The notes under the pieces were generated by a model that searched no databases, was not told where the DNA came from, and saw nothing but the letters and a program-made list of their open reading frames with translations. A DNA stretch of 64,000 nt, taken from assembly GCF_025717065.2 (NCBI RefSeq), contig NZ_JAOVZO020000003.1:1-64000 (forward strand), given 5' to 3'. Made by a program: the position numbers and the translations under genes. This stretch comes from Tahibacter soli (lineage in GTDB: Bacteria > Pseudomonadota > Gammaproteobacteria > Xanthomonadales > Rhodanobacteraceae). Positions 16,401-24,312 of this stretch are shown here, one piece after another. Each line of letters begins with the position of its first letter. The stretch's first letter is position 1.

Positions 16401-18419
16401 TCGTTCGCGGTCGCGCGCGGCTCGCAGACCGTGGCGTTCACGTCGACGCCGCCCGCGACGGCGGTCACCGGCGGCACGTACACCGTTGCCGCGACCGCGA
16501 CGTCCGGCCTCCTGCCTGCGTTCACGATCGACGCGGCGTCGAGCGCGGTCTGCGCGATCGCCGGCGACGTCGTCACGTTCCACACCGCCGGCACCTGCAC
16601 GATCAACGCCGACCAGGCCGGCGACACGAACTGGGCAGCGGCGCCGCAGGTGCAGCAGAGCATGACCGTCACCGCGTGCCTCGTGCTGGCCGTCGGCGAA
16701 GTCGCCAACGGCGAGATGCCGGGCGGCGCCGACATCTGCATCTCGAACGGCGCGGGCATCGATACCGAATACACCTACATCCCGATCAACTTCTCGGCGT
16801 CGACCGACGCGGCGATGAGCGTCGTAGCGAACAACATCCAGGGCGTCAGCGGTCCTCCGGCGCCGCGGCCCGGCAACGGCGGCGGCGTCACGCTCGCGCC
16901 GCTCGACGACGTTGACGCGCCGACCGCCGACGCCGAGCCGCATGCGGTCGAATCGCCGCCGGCGTTCGATCGTCCGCACGACCTTTCCGACCTCGTGCCG
17001 GCGCGCGGCGGCGGCGGGCCGCTCACGGTCGGCCAGCTGATCGACCTCAACGCGACGATCGGCAGCTGCGGCGCCGCGCCGAGCATCCGCAAGGGACGCG
17101 TCGAGGCGGTGTCGCCGCCGTCGGCCGGCCTGCAGCATCTGTATGCGGTGCAGGAAGTCGTCGAGACGGCGGTCGGCAGCGGCGTCTGGGTACCGGCGAT
17201 CGCCGGCGGCTACCAGACCATCGATTTCCAGAATTTCGTCGATTCGTTCGTCAAGCCGGCCAGTTCCGCCGCCGGCCTGCAGTCGACGCCGCAAGGATCG
17301 ATCGATGCCACCGCGACGCCGCCGCTGCTGTTCACCGGCGCGATGGATCTGGCGGCCGCGAACTTCGGCGCGTTGACCGACGTCGACCTCAACGAAGGCG
17401 TGATCGTGTTCTTCACGAGGACGATGAACGCACTGAGTCCGGCGGCGACCGCGGGCGCACAGGGCCTGTTCCAGCCGCGCGACCTGTTCTCGTCGGCGAG
17501 CTGCGGCGGCAGCAACGAGGGCGAGATCCTCTATCTGCCCGTGCCCGATCCGACGGGCGTGATCAACTCGAACGTGCGCACGGTGTCGAGCCTCTACCAG
17601 CTCGCGATGCCGGCGCTGGCGCACCACTACGCGCACCTCACCAATGCCGCGCGTCGCCTGTACATGAACGGCGCGGCGCCGTTCGAGGAAACCTGGCTCG
17701 ACGAGGGCATCGCCTACGCGATGCAGGAGCTCGTGTTCTTCAACGCATCGGCCGGCCTCGCGCCGCGCGGCAACAGCCAGCTGTCGTCGCTCACGACCGG
17801 CCCGTTCGCGTCGCTGCGCGTGCGCGACTTCAACATGCACCAGAACCCGATGTTCGGGGCGATGCGCGACTACTTCTATCAACTGAACAGTACGAACGGA
17901 AACCGGCGCGCCGGGCCGCTGCGGCAGCCCGCGTATTCGGCGAGCACGACGCCGACGCGCCACGACGTCGTCACGCGGCAGTACACCGTCACGTTCACCT
18001 TCCTGCGCTACATGCTCGACCGCAAGAACACCGGCGACGCGGCGCTGCTCAATGCGCTGGTCAACACGAGCAACGTCGGCATCGCCAATCTGCAGGCCGC
18101 GATGAACGTGTCGATCGAGGACTGGACGCGCGACTTCCTGGTAGCGATGTACGCCGACGATGCCGTCGCCGGCATCGCGCCGGCGTACATGGCGCCGTCG
18201 TGGAACTACCGATCGGTCTACGGCGGCCTCGGCGGCTTCCCGCTGGCGGTGCTGCCGCTGACGAACGCCGTCGCGCAGCCGTTCGCGCTCGGCCCGGGTG
18301 GCGGCGCGAGCTATCAGCGCTTCGGCATCGCGGCCGGCCAGGTGGCCACCGTGACGCTGACGCAGAGCGGCGGCACGCCGACGGCGCAGATCCGCACGGC
18401 GATTCTGCGGACGAAGTAA
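13452..18419 (+). CDS. Giant secreted Ig-like repeat protein with degenerate metallopeptidase-like domain
   Basis: A 1655-residue protein with a signal peptide (to about residue 22, FDAAAAP). Residues 25-120 form a putative Ig-like (He_PIG) domain. Eleven tandem repeats of about 87 residues follow, each with the pattern QTITFTSTAP, then VCTIAG, then GTCTINANQAG and NWNAAPQAQQ. The two Cys per unit probably form a disulphide. From about 1080 the C-terminal region changes character and holds a zinc-peptidase-like helix (ALAHHYAHLTNA at 1389-1400) followed by EETWLDEGIAYAMQEL, the arrangement seen in M30 hyicolysin-type domains. The catalytic Glu of HExxH is replaced by His, so proteolysis is doubtful. 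An adhesin or matrix role is likely. A hairpin follows the stop. Confidence 0.9.
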   Translation: MHRYLHRATFALIAALAFDAAAAPCPTTTITPATALPGATVGTNYAQSFTAANSNAQAFAFVVTSGLPSNSGLAFATTGAASADWSGTPTQAGNYLVTVTAVDALGCGGGRTYALAVAQGAQTIAFTTTAPAATVGGAPYAVAATATSGLPVTFAIDAASSGVCAIAGSSVTFQSPGTCTINANQSGDANWTAAPQTQQSVAVGRADQTIAFTSIAPSNAAFNGATYTVAATATSALPVAYAIDASSSAVCTIAGTTVSFTGVGTCTINANQAGNANWNPAPQAQQSFAVGRADQSVTFTSTAPAGAVVGGATYSVAATATSGLPVTFAIDAASGAVCTLAGTTVSFVGNGTCMINANQAGNANWNAAPQAQQNVAVGTGNQAITFTSTAPTAATFGGATYAVAATATSGLTVTFAIDASAASVCTIAGSTVSFTGAGTCVVNANQAGNANWNAAPQAQQSFAVGKASQTITFTSTAPAAATFGGATYTVTATATSGLPVTLTIDASSSAVCAIAGSTVSFTGTGTCTINANQAGDANWNPAPQAQQSFTVAKASQTITFTSTAPTGATFGGATYTVTATASSGLPVTFTIDAASNAVCSIAGATVSFTGAGTCTINANQAGNANWNAAPQAQQSFTVARASQTITFTSTAPTGATFGGATYTVTATASSGLPVAFTIDAASSGVCTIAGAAVSFTGAGSCTINANQAGNANWNAAPQAQQSFAVARASQTITFTSTAPIGATFGGPTYTVSATATSGLPVAFAIDASASAVCAIAGSTVSFIGAGTCVVNANQAGDTNWNAAPQVQQTFAVARASQTITFTSTAPTGATIGAGTYTVTATATSGLPVTLTINGASGGVCTIAGSTVSFIGEGTCAINANQAGNANWNAAPPVQQSFAVSKRPQTITFTSTAPAGATFGSAGTYTVAASATSTFTVTFSIDAASASVCTIAGDTVTIIGAGTCTINANQAGDVSWAAAPQAQQSFAVARGSQTVAFTSTPPATAVTGGTYTVAATATSGLLPAFTIDAASSAVCAIAGDVVTFHTAGTCTINADQAGDTNWAAAPQVQQSMTVTACLVLAVGEVANGEMPGGADICISNGAGIDTEYTYIPINFSASTDAAMSVVANNIQGVSGPPAPRPGNGGGVTLAPLDDVDAPTADAEPHAVESPPAFDRPHDLSDLVPARGGGGPLTVGQLIDLNATIGSCGAAPSIRKGRVEAVSPPSAGLQHLYAVQEVVETAVGSGVWVPAIAGGYQTIDFQNFVDSFVKPASSAAGLQSTPQGSIDATATPPLLFTGAMDLAAANFGALTDVDLNEGVIVFFTRTMNALSPAATAGAQGLFQPRDLFSSASCGGSNEGEILYLPVPDPTGVINSNVRTVSSLYQLAMPALAHHYAHLTNAARRLYMNGAAPFEETWLDEGIAYAMQELVFFNASAGLAPRGNSQLSSLTTGPFASLRVRDFNMHQNPMFGAMRDYFYQLNSTNGNRRAGPLRQPAYSASTTPTRHDVVTRQYTVTFTFLRYMLDRKNTGDAALLNALVNTSNVGIANLQAAMNVSIEDWTRDFLVAMYADDAVAGIAPAYMAPSWNYRSVYGGLGGFPLAVLPLTNAVAQPFALGPGGGASYQRFGIAAGQVATVTLTQSGGTPTAQIRTAILRTK
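13812..16676 (+). repeat. Eleven tandem 261-bp repeats inside the Ig-like protein gene
   Basis: Eleven in-frame units of about 261 bp. Units 5-9 are the most alike at protein and DNA level, and the outer units are more diverged. This is consistent with expansion from the centre. The reading phase is kept throughout. Confidence 0.9.
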
Positions 18420-18436
18420 GGCGGCGAGCGCTTGAA

Positions 18437-18468
18437 CCCTCTCCCCCGACGGCAGTCGGGGGAGAGGG
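18437..18468. terminator. Hairpin between convergent genes, single copy of the repeat family
   Basis: CCCTCTCCCCCGAC-ggca-GTCGGGGGAGAGGG, a 14-bp perfect stem 18 bases after the stop of the large protein and 31 bases before the GFA gene's stop. It belongs to the dispersed hairpin family and could terminate both genes. It lacks a T-tract, so intrinsic termination is uncertain. Confidence 0.55.
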
Positions 18469-18498
18469 AGCGTCGGTGATGTGGCCGTTTCCGGCCGC

Positions 18499-18906
18499 TC
18501 AGCTCCCCGCGCTGCTTTGTGCAAACTGCCGCATTGCAGGATTCGTACACGCCCAGCCGAGCTTCTCGCCGACCCAGATTTCCTTCGTCGGCGCGAATGC
18601 CTCGGGATCGTCGAGCGTCGCGGTCGTGACGTCGACGGTGCGGCCTTCGGCGAACTTGCGATAGGTCAGCGGCGTACCGCAGTGCCCGCAGAACGAGCGC
18701 TCGATACCGGGCGACGATGCGTAGACGACCGGTTCGCCTTGCACGAACGCGAAGTCCTTCGTCGCGAAACAGGCCCAGCCGACGCTCGGCGCGCCGCTCG
18801 CGAGCCGGCAGCTGCGGCAGTGGCACAGCGTACCGATCACCATCGGGCCCGTGACGCGATAACGCACGGCGCCGCAACGGCAGCCGCCTTCGGCAGAGGT
18901 CGTCAT
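18499..18906 (-). CDS. GFA-family zinc-binding protein
   Basis: A 135-residue protein of the glutathione-dependent-formaldehyde-activating (GFA/CENP-V) fold. Zinc-ligand cysteines are visible in order: C9 and C11 (GCRCGAVRY), C28, C30 and C33 (LCHCRSCR), and C73 and C76 (FCGHCGTPL). The chosen start MTTSAEGG puts the first Cys pair close to the N-terminus as in relatives; the longer frame upstream is Arg-rich and runs towards a hairpin repeat. The family includes S-hydroxymethylglutathione synthase but most members have no proven activity, so only the fold is assigned. Confidence 0.88.
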   Translation of the reverse strand: MTTSAEGGCRCGAVRYRVTGPMVIGTLCHCRSCRLASGAPSVGWACFATKDFAFVQGEPVVYASSPGIERSFCGHCGTPLTYRKFAEGRTVDVTTATLDDPEAFAPTKEIWVGEKLGWACTNPAMRQFAQSSAGS

Positions 18907-19010
18907 GGTGGCGTTCTCCTGTGGCGAAGAATGTCGACTATAGCGCGGGGTCACGCGAGCACGGCTGCGCCGCGGCGGTCGTGCCAATCGCGTGTTGCGC
19001 GACGCTTGAA

Positions 19011-19144
19011 CCCTCTCCCCCAAGCTCGCTTGGGGGAGAGGGCAGGGTGAGGGGGCGGCGCCAGTGTCTACGTCGATCTCGACGAAGTGCGTGGCGTCGC
19101 CCCCTCTCCCAGCCCTCTCCCCCGACGGCAGTCGGGGGAGAGGG
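19011..19144. repeat. Paired GC-rich hairpins (BIME-like element)
   Basis: Hairpins at 19011-19042 (CCCTCTCCCCCAAG arm) and 19113-19144 (CCCTCTCCCCCGAC arm) flank a spacer with GTGAGGGGGCGGCG and GCGTCGCCCCCTC. It has the same architecture as 8620-8750 and 37659-37794. Confidence 0.8.
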
Positions 19145-19153
19145 AGTGTCTTG

Positions 19154-19630
19154 TCACGCGTGCGGCGCCGCAGTCGTCCCTGTCTCGCACCACCGCTTGA
19201 GCACGACCAACGTCACGTCCCAATAGAACGCGAGATGCCCGCGCACGGCATCGTCGACGAGATTGCCGAGCGCGAGCGTCAGCGTCGTTCCGGCAGGCGA
19301 GGGCGCGAGGGCGAATTCGATCGTCACGCGATGTTCCGGCGTATCGGGAAACGCGCGGCGCGACAGCGAGCTGTAGTGCGAGTAGCGCAACAGGCGCGAT
19401 GGTTCGAACGCGAGCACGGTGCCGGTATTCTCGAACGGAATCTTGCCGTGCAGCCTGCCGCGAAACGCGATCGGGCCGCCGACCTGCCAGGCCGTGTCCA
19501 GCGCGAATTCGTCGTCGGACATCCACGTGGCCACTTGTCGCGGTTCGGTCAACGCGTGCCAGACGGCGTCGGGCGGCACGTCGATGTCGATCGACTGGAC
19601 GATGCGCGCGGGCTTCGATTCGGCGGTCAT
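19154..19630 (-). CDS. SRPBCC / AHSA1-like domain protein
   Basis: A 158-residue START-like protein. The pattern ARIVQSIDIDVPPDAVWHAL, then EPRQVATWMSD, then GGPIAFRGRLHGKIPFENTG and LRYSHYSSLS is typical of the 'activator of Hsp90 ATPase homologue 1-like' (AHSA1) branch of the SRPBCC superfamily. These proteins bind hydrophobic ligands in a deep cavity and often sit near regulators. The start MTAESKP is preferred over an in-frame upstream ATG, which would run into the region preceding the divergent kinase gene. The ligand is unknown. A hairpin repeat lies directly downstream. Confidence 0.87.
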   Translation of the reverse strand: MTAESKPARIVQSIDIDVPPDAVWHALTEPRQVATWMSDDEFALDTAWQVGGPIAFRGRLHGKIPFENTGTVLAFEPSRLLRYSHYSSLSRRAFPDTPEHRVTIEFALAPSPAGTTLTLALGNLVDDAVRGHLAFYWDVTLVVLKRWCETGTTAAPHA

Positions 19631-19749
19631 GGCGGCTCTCGTACGGGATCGGCACGGCATGGGGGCGCCGGGCACTGTCCCAAAGGCCGAGGGCGCATCG
19701 CGCCCCGCGTTCGGTACCATCGCGCGAGACCCGCCGCACGGAACCGACC

Positions 19750-22700
19750 TTGCCCGCCAACCCGCTCGTCATCGCCGCAGGCCTCGTCTGGCTCGGCGGC
19801 CTGTTCGCGATCGCGCTGTGGGGCGAACGGCGCGGCGAGTGGCTGTCGCGGCACTGGGCCTACGTCTACGCGCTGTCGCTCGCGGTGTACTGCACGTCGT
19901 GGACGTTCTACGGCACCGTCACGCAGGCCGCGCATTCGGGCTGGTGGCTGCCGCCGACGTTCATCGGCACGATCCTGCTGTACGCGTTCGGCATCGGCGT
20001 GCTCGAGCGCCTCGTGCGCATCGCGCGCGAGTACAACGCGAGTTCCATCGCCGACCTCGTCGCCGCGCGCTTCGGCCGCAGCTCGGGCCTCGCCGCGCTC
20101 GTCACGGCCGTCGCCGTGCTCGGCATCGTTCCGTACATCGCGCTGCAGCTCAAAGCCGTCGCGATGAGCTATTCGCTGCTCACGCACGGCGGCGACGAAA
20201 TGAGCGCGCCGGCGTGGCAGGACAGCGCGCTGTGGGTCGCGCTCGTCATGGCGCTGTTCGCGATCCTGTTCGGCACGCGCCGCGCGTCGGCCGCCGAACA
20301 CAATCGCGGCCTCGTGCTCGCGATGGCGTTCGAAGCGGTGCTGAAACTCGGCGCGATGCTCGCGCTCGCGGCGGTGCTCGCCGAAGTCGACGTCGGCAAC
20401 GCCGTGCCGCGGGTGTCGAACAGCGACGGCCTGTTCGGCCTCGTCGTGCTCGGCGCGCTTGCGATGTTCACATTGCCGCACCAGTTCCACGTCGGCGTCG
20501 TCGAATGCCGCGAAGCGAATCACCTGAAGACCGCGCGCTGGCTGTTTCCGCTGTACATGGTGCTGATCGCGCTGCCGGTGCTGCCGCTCGCGCGCGCCGG
20601 CGACGCGATGCTCGCCGCGCGCGGCGTGCCGTCCGATCTCTACGTGCTCGCGCTGCCGCTGGCCACCGGCCATCCGAACCTCGCGCTGCTCGCGTTTCTC
20701 GGCGGTCTCTCGGCTGCGACCGGCATGGTGATCCTCGCGACGCTCGCGCTCAGCCTCATGATCGGCAACCACTGGCTCGCGCCGGTGATGCTGCGCGCCG
20801 GTTGGGCGCGGCGCCACGGCGGCGACCTGCGCGGCGCGGTGCTGATGCAGCGGCGCGTCGGCATCGTCGCGATCGTGCTGCTCGCGTGGCTGTACAGCCG
20901 CGCGGTCAGCGCGAGCGAAGCGCTGGCCGACATCGGCGCGAGTTCGTTCTCGGCGCTCGGCACGCTCGCGCCGGCGGTCATCGCGGCGATCTACCGCCCC
21001 GCGATCGGCGCGCGTGCGGTCGGCTGCGGCATCGCCGCCGGTATCGCCGTGTGGATTTATATCCTTTTGCTGCCGACGCTGCTCGCGGCTACCGGCAGCG
21101 ATGCCGCGTGGGTGTCGAGCGGTCCGTTCGGCATCGCGTGGCTCGCGCCCGACACGCTGTTCGGCCTCGACAACTGGGGGCGGCTGAACCGGGCGGTGAT
21201 CCTGTCGCTCGCGGCGAATCTCGCGGTGATGTCGCTCGTCGCGCAGCGCGGCGGCGCGACCGAGCGCGGCGCGCGCGTCGCGGTCGCCGGCGCCGATCTG
21301 CGCCGCGTCGCACGGCGGTTTCTGTCTCACGAACGCGTCGCCGCGCTGTTCGCGGATGTCGCCGACGCGCGCGCCGTGCCCGAGCCGCGCGTCGCGGCGG
21401 TCGAACACGAGCTCGCGGCGGTGATCGGCGCGGCGTCGGCGCGATTGCTCGTCGACACCGCGCGGCGCGACGCGGGGCCGGAACTCGACCAGGTGGCCAC
21501 GATCGTCGGCGAAGCGTCGGCCGATCTGCGCTTCAATCAGCGCGTGCTCGAAGCCGCGCTGCAGAACATGAGCCAGGGCATCTGCGTCGTCGACGGCGAA
21601 CTGCGCGTGGTCGCGTGGAACCGGCGCTACGCCGAACTGTTCGGCTTTCCGCCGGAACTGCTGGAACTCGGCCGGCCGGTGGCCGACCTGTTGCGCTTCA
21701 ATCTCGAGCGCGGATTCGCGACGGGCGATGCGATCGAGGAACAAGTGGAAAAGCGCCTCGCGCACTGGCGCGCCGGCACGCCGCACGTCTCGGAGCGGCG
21801 CTTTCCCGACGGCACGATCGTCGAAATCCGCGGCAACCCGATGCCGGGCGGCGGCTTCGTCGCGACGTTTACCGACGTCACCGCGTTTCGCCACAGCGAA
21901 GACGAACTGCGGCGCGCGAACGAAACGCTCGAACTGCGCGTCGTCGAACGCACGGCCGAACTCGAAGCGGCGACCCGCGAAGCGCAGCGCGCGAACGCCG
22001 CGAAAAGCCGCTCGCTCGCGGCGGTGAGTCACGATCTCGCGCAGCCGTTGAACGCGGCGCATCTCTTCACACATGCGCTCGCGCAGCAGTTGAAGCATGC
22101 GCAATACCGCGAAGCCGTGACGAACATCGACGGCGCGCTGAGTTCGGCCGAAGGGCTGCTCGGCGGACTGCTCGAAGTCGCAAGACTCGACGCGGGTGGC
22201 TTCAAGCCGGAGCGCCGCGCGTTCCGTCTCGACGAGCTGTTGCAGCATCTCGCGGCGGAGTTCCGCGTGCTGGCGCGGGAGAAAGGCCTGGAGCTGCGCG
22301 CGGTCGCGACGCATGCGTGGGTCGACAGCGATCCGCAGCTGCTGCGGCGCGTACTGCAGAACTTCCTCGCGAACGCCGTGCGCTACACGGCGAGAGGCCG
22401 CGTGCTGATCGGCTGCCGCAGACGCGGCGGCGAGATCGTGATCGAAGTGTGGGACAGCGGGCCGGGCATATCCCCGGAAAACCAGTCGTTGATCTTTGAA
22501 GAATTCCGCCGACTCGACCGCGGCGGCGGCGGGCTCGGACTAGGTCTCGCGATTGCAGAACGCATCGCGCGACTGCTCGGCCACGAACTGCGGCTGCGCT
22601 CATGGCCGGGACGCGGCAGCGTATTCGCGCTCGCGGTACCGAGAGCGGCGCCCGACGCGACGGCGCTGACGCCGGCGCGCACCGAACGCGTCCGCGCGCC

Positions 22701-23070
22701 GAAAAGCCGGGTGCTGGTGGTCGACAACGACGCGGCGGTGCTGAAAGCGATGCAGGCATTGCTGGCCGGCTGGCAATGCGAAGTGGCGGCGGCGTCCGAT
22801 GCGTCGCAAGCGCTCGCGGCATGCGCGCAGGCGAAGCCGGACGTGCTGCTGCTCGACTACCACCTCGACGGCGACGTGACGGGGCCGGAAGTGCGTGCGC
22901 AGATCGTGGCGGCGCACGGCGAGATTCCGTGCGTGGTGATCACGGCGGACCAGAGCGATGCGACGCGGGCGGATTGCGAGGCGGCAGGGTGCTTGATCCT
23001 CTACAAGCCGTTGAAGCCGTTGGCGTTGAAGTCGTTGATGGCGAGGGTGCTGGCGGCAGTCGTCAAGTAA
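19750..23070 (+). CDS. Hybrid histidine kinase with solute-symporter-type membrane domain (CbrA/NahK-like)
   Basis: A 1106-residue sensor. Residues 1 to about 500 are a sodium:solute-symporter-like membrane domain (SWTFYGTVTQAAHSGWW, GIVPYIALQLKAVAMSYSL). A PAS domain follows near 600-700 (NMSQGICVVDGELRVVAWN), then a coiled linker, a HisKA domain with phospho-acceptor H761 (AAVSHDLAQPLN), a HATPase domain (NFLANAVRY, VWDSGPGI, GLGLAIA) and a C-terminal receiver with Asp in LLLDYHLDG near 1034. No ATG lies near the first membrane helix. The in-frame TTG before PANPLVIA is the likely start, as further upstream the frame is not protein-like. CbrA relatives sense nutrient status. No partner regulator is adjacent. 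Confidence 0.9.
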   Translation: MPANPLVIAAGLVWLGGLFAIALWGERRGEWLSRHWAYVYALSLAVYCTSWTFYGTVTQAAHSGWWLPPTFIGTILLYAFGIGVLERLVRIAREYNASSIADLVAARFGRSSGLAALVTAVAVLGIVPYIALQLKAVAMSYSLLTHGGDEMSAPAWQDSALWVALVMALFAILFGTRRASAAEHNRGLVLAMAFEAVLKLGAMLALAAVLAEVDVGNAVPRVSNSDGLFGLVVLGALAMFTLPHQFHVGVVECREANHLKTARWLFPLYMVLIALPVLPLARAGDAMLAARGVPSDLYVLALPLATGHPNLALLAFLGGLSAATGMVILATLALSLMIGNHWLAPVMLRAGWARRHGGDLRGAVLMQRRVGIVAIVLLAWLYSRAVSASEALADIGASSFSALGTLAPAVIAAIYRPAIGARAVGCGIAAGIAVWIYILLLPTLLAATGSDAAWVSSGPFGIAWLAPDTLFGLDNWGRLNRAVILSLAANLAVMSLVAQRGGATERGARVAVAGADLRRVARRFLSHERVAALFADVADARAVPEPRVAAVEHELAAVIGAASARLLVDTARRDAGPELDQVATIVGEASADLRFNQRVLEAALQNMSQGICVVDGELRVVAWNRRYAELFGFPPELLELGRPVADLLRFNLERGFATGDAIEEQVEKRLAHWRAGTPHVSERRFPDGTIVEIRGNPMPGGGFVATFTDVTAFRHSEDELRRANETLELRVVERTAELEAATREAQRANAAKSRSLAAVSHDLAQPLNAAHLFTHALAQQLKHAQYREAVTNIDGALSSAEGLLGGLLEVARLDAGGFKPERRAFRLDELLQHLAAEFRVLAREKGLELRAVATHAWVDSDPQLLRRVLQNFLANAVRYTARGRVLIGCRRRGGEIVIEVWDSGPGISPENQSLIFEEFRRLDRGGGGLGLGLAIAERIARLLGHELRLRSWPGRGSVFALAVPRAAPDATALTPARTERVRAPKSRVLVVDNDAAVLKAMQALLAGWQCEVAAASDASQALAACAQAKPDVLLLDYHLDGDVTGPEVRAQIVAAHGEIPCVVITADQSDATRADCEAAGCLILYKPLKPLALKSLMARVLAAVVK

Positions 23071-23133
23071 TACTCGATAACCGAGTCCGTGGCCGAACCG
23101 TGCCTTTGAATGTCCCGCTCGTTTGTTGCGGCA

Positions 23134-23490
23134 TCACCGCGCGCTACTGCGTAAATTCGGTTTCTTCGCGGCAGGCTTCGGCGCGAGCGTGATCAGCAAC
23201 ACGCATCCGACGGCATCGGCATAGCGGCGCAGCGTGGCCATCGACGGTGCATGCTTGCGACTGCCCGCGCTCGATTCCAGACGCGCCACGGTCGCCTGTG
23301 CGACGCCCATGCGCTCGGCAACATCGGCCTGCGTCATGTCGGCCTGCTGGCGTGCGCGGACCAGTTCGGCCAGTGCGGCGAATTCATCGGACAGTGCGTC
23401 GTAGGCTTTCGCGAAGGCCGGGTCTCGCGACCAGCGCTTGCGCGTCTTGTCGATATCCAGGGGGACCGGATTGAAGCGGTCGCGGCTCAT
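23134..23490 (-). CDS. higA: HigA-type antitoxin, XRE-family DNA-binding protein
   Basis: A 118-residue protein with a helix-turn-helix near residues 52-73 (MTQADVAERMGVAQATVARL) followed by SMATLRRYADAVGC, the usual extension of XRE-type antitoxins. The N-terminal 40 residues are charged and probably contact the toxin. Its ATG overlaps the stop of the upstream toxin gene in an ATGA arrangement, giving the toxin-first order typical of HigBA modules. It probably represses its own promoter upstream of the toxin. The basic C-terminal tail (KPAAKKPNLRSSAR) is compatible with DNA binding. Confidence 0.9.
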   Translation of the reverse strand: MSRDRFNPVPLDIDKTRKRWSRDPAFAKAYDALSDEFAALAELVRARQQADMTQADVAERMGVAQATVARLESSAGSRKHAPSMATLRRYADAVGCVLLITLAPKPAAKKPNLRSSAR

Positions 23491-23810
23491 GTTCTCACCT
23501 CTCTCAATCGTGTTCGCGCTGTTTCAAGATCGAGCGCGGGCGTCTTTTCGGTCTTCTTGATGATCGCGTGCAAGATCACGATGCGCCGACCGACCAAGGT
23601 GCAGTAGAACGCTCGTCCGGTTCCTTCGCTGCTCTTCGCCCGGATCTCGAACAACCCGACGCCCATGGCTCTCGTATGCGGCATGCCAAGATCGGGGCCA
23701 TATTCGTTCATGACCTCGACGATGCGCAGGAAGCGCGCACGTATCCCGGCGGGCCACGACGCGATCGCCGCCGCGACCTTGGCGTTGTAGTAGCTCAGCT
23801 GCCATGTCAT
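23487..23810 (-). CDS. higB: HigB/Gp49-type toxin (RelE superfamily)
   Basis: A 107-residue toxin of the Gp49-like HigB family, whose members cleave mRNA on the ribosome. The conserved core GLFEIRAKSSEGTGRAFYC, then GRRIVILHAIIKKTEKTP, is clear. The start MTWQLSYYN is preferred over the ATG ten codons upstream because it begins at the first predicted strand. It is translationally coupled to the antitoxin downstream. The pair is chromosomal and sits beside a broken SymE-like gene, so this 1.2-kb stretch may be a toxin-antitoxin island. Confidence 0.88.
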   Translation of the reverse strand: MTWQLSYYNAKVAAAIASWPAGIRARFLRIVEVMNEYGPDLGMPHTRAMGVGLFEIRAKSSEGTGRAFYCTLVGRRIVILHAIIKKTEKTPALDLETARTRLREVRT

Positions 23811-23936
23811 GACTATAGCATCCTTGTTATAGGTTGGCACCAGGTTCGCACCAGGTTCGCGCGAGAAGCCGGAGCTCGCCGCGTGCAGCGCAATACAAAG
23901 CTCGCTGCGGTCGTCTCAGGCTAGCGCTGTGCTCGG

Positions 23937-23983
23937 CACGTCAAGGACTGCGCAAGTTCGATAGAACCGAATCCTTGACGTGC
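23937..23983. repeat. 12-bp inverted repeat with inner hairpin
   Basis: Perfect arms GCACGTCAAGGA (23937-23948) and TCCTTGACGTGC (23972-23983) enclose a smaller GTTC-gata-GAAC stem. It lies upstream of the toxin gene and could be a regulatory stem or an old recombination site. It does not match an integron attC. Confidence 0.5.
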
Positions 23984-24102
23984 CTGCGCGCGGCGCTCTG
24001 AAAGGTCGCCCGCAGCGACCTGTTGCTGAAGGGCAGAGCGCGAACGGCGCGGTTTGGGCCACGCCGTTCGCCAACCACAACCCACTTCCTACAAGGTGGA
24101 TC

Positions 24103-24312
24103 ATGGCCAAGCCCAAGCATAAATCTTCCACATAATCCACAAAGTGCATTCGTATCGGTACGTCACTTTATTCCACGAACAGCGGTTTCTCCGAACGGCT
24201 CGTCCCGTACATCCGCCTGCGTGGCAATTGGCTCTCGAACGCCGGCTTCGAACCGAACGACGTCGTCGTCATCCGCATCACCCGCGGCCGTCTCGTCATG
24301 ACCCGCGCCTGA
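24103..24312 (+). pseudogene. SymE-like toxin gene with in-frame UAA
   Basis: An ATG with a good ribosome-binding site (AAGGTGG seven bases upstream) opens MAKPKHKSST, then hits TAA at 24133-24135. The same frame continues at once with STKCIRIGTSL and later PYIRLRGNWLSNAGFEPND, ending LVMTRA. That core matches the SymE toxin domain (P-x-I-x-L-x-G-x-W-L-x-x-A-G-F). A single nonsense codon therefore splits an otherwise complete gene of about 69 codons. An alternative start after the stop is possible but no ATG or GTG is present before the core. I call it a pseudogene. Confidence 0.72.

Noticed and set aside
12966-18524. Very long minus-strand open frame antisense to the Ig-repeat gene
   Set aside because: It is a by-product of GC-rich third positions in the repeat array; composition is Arg/Gly-rich without domains, while the plus-strand gene has a signal peptide and clear repeats.
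23937-23983. Integron attC site
   Set aside because: Arms and spacing do not match the R''/L''/L'/R' layout and no integrase or cassette array is present.
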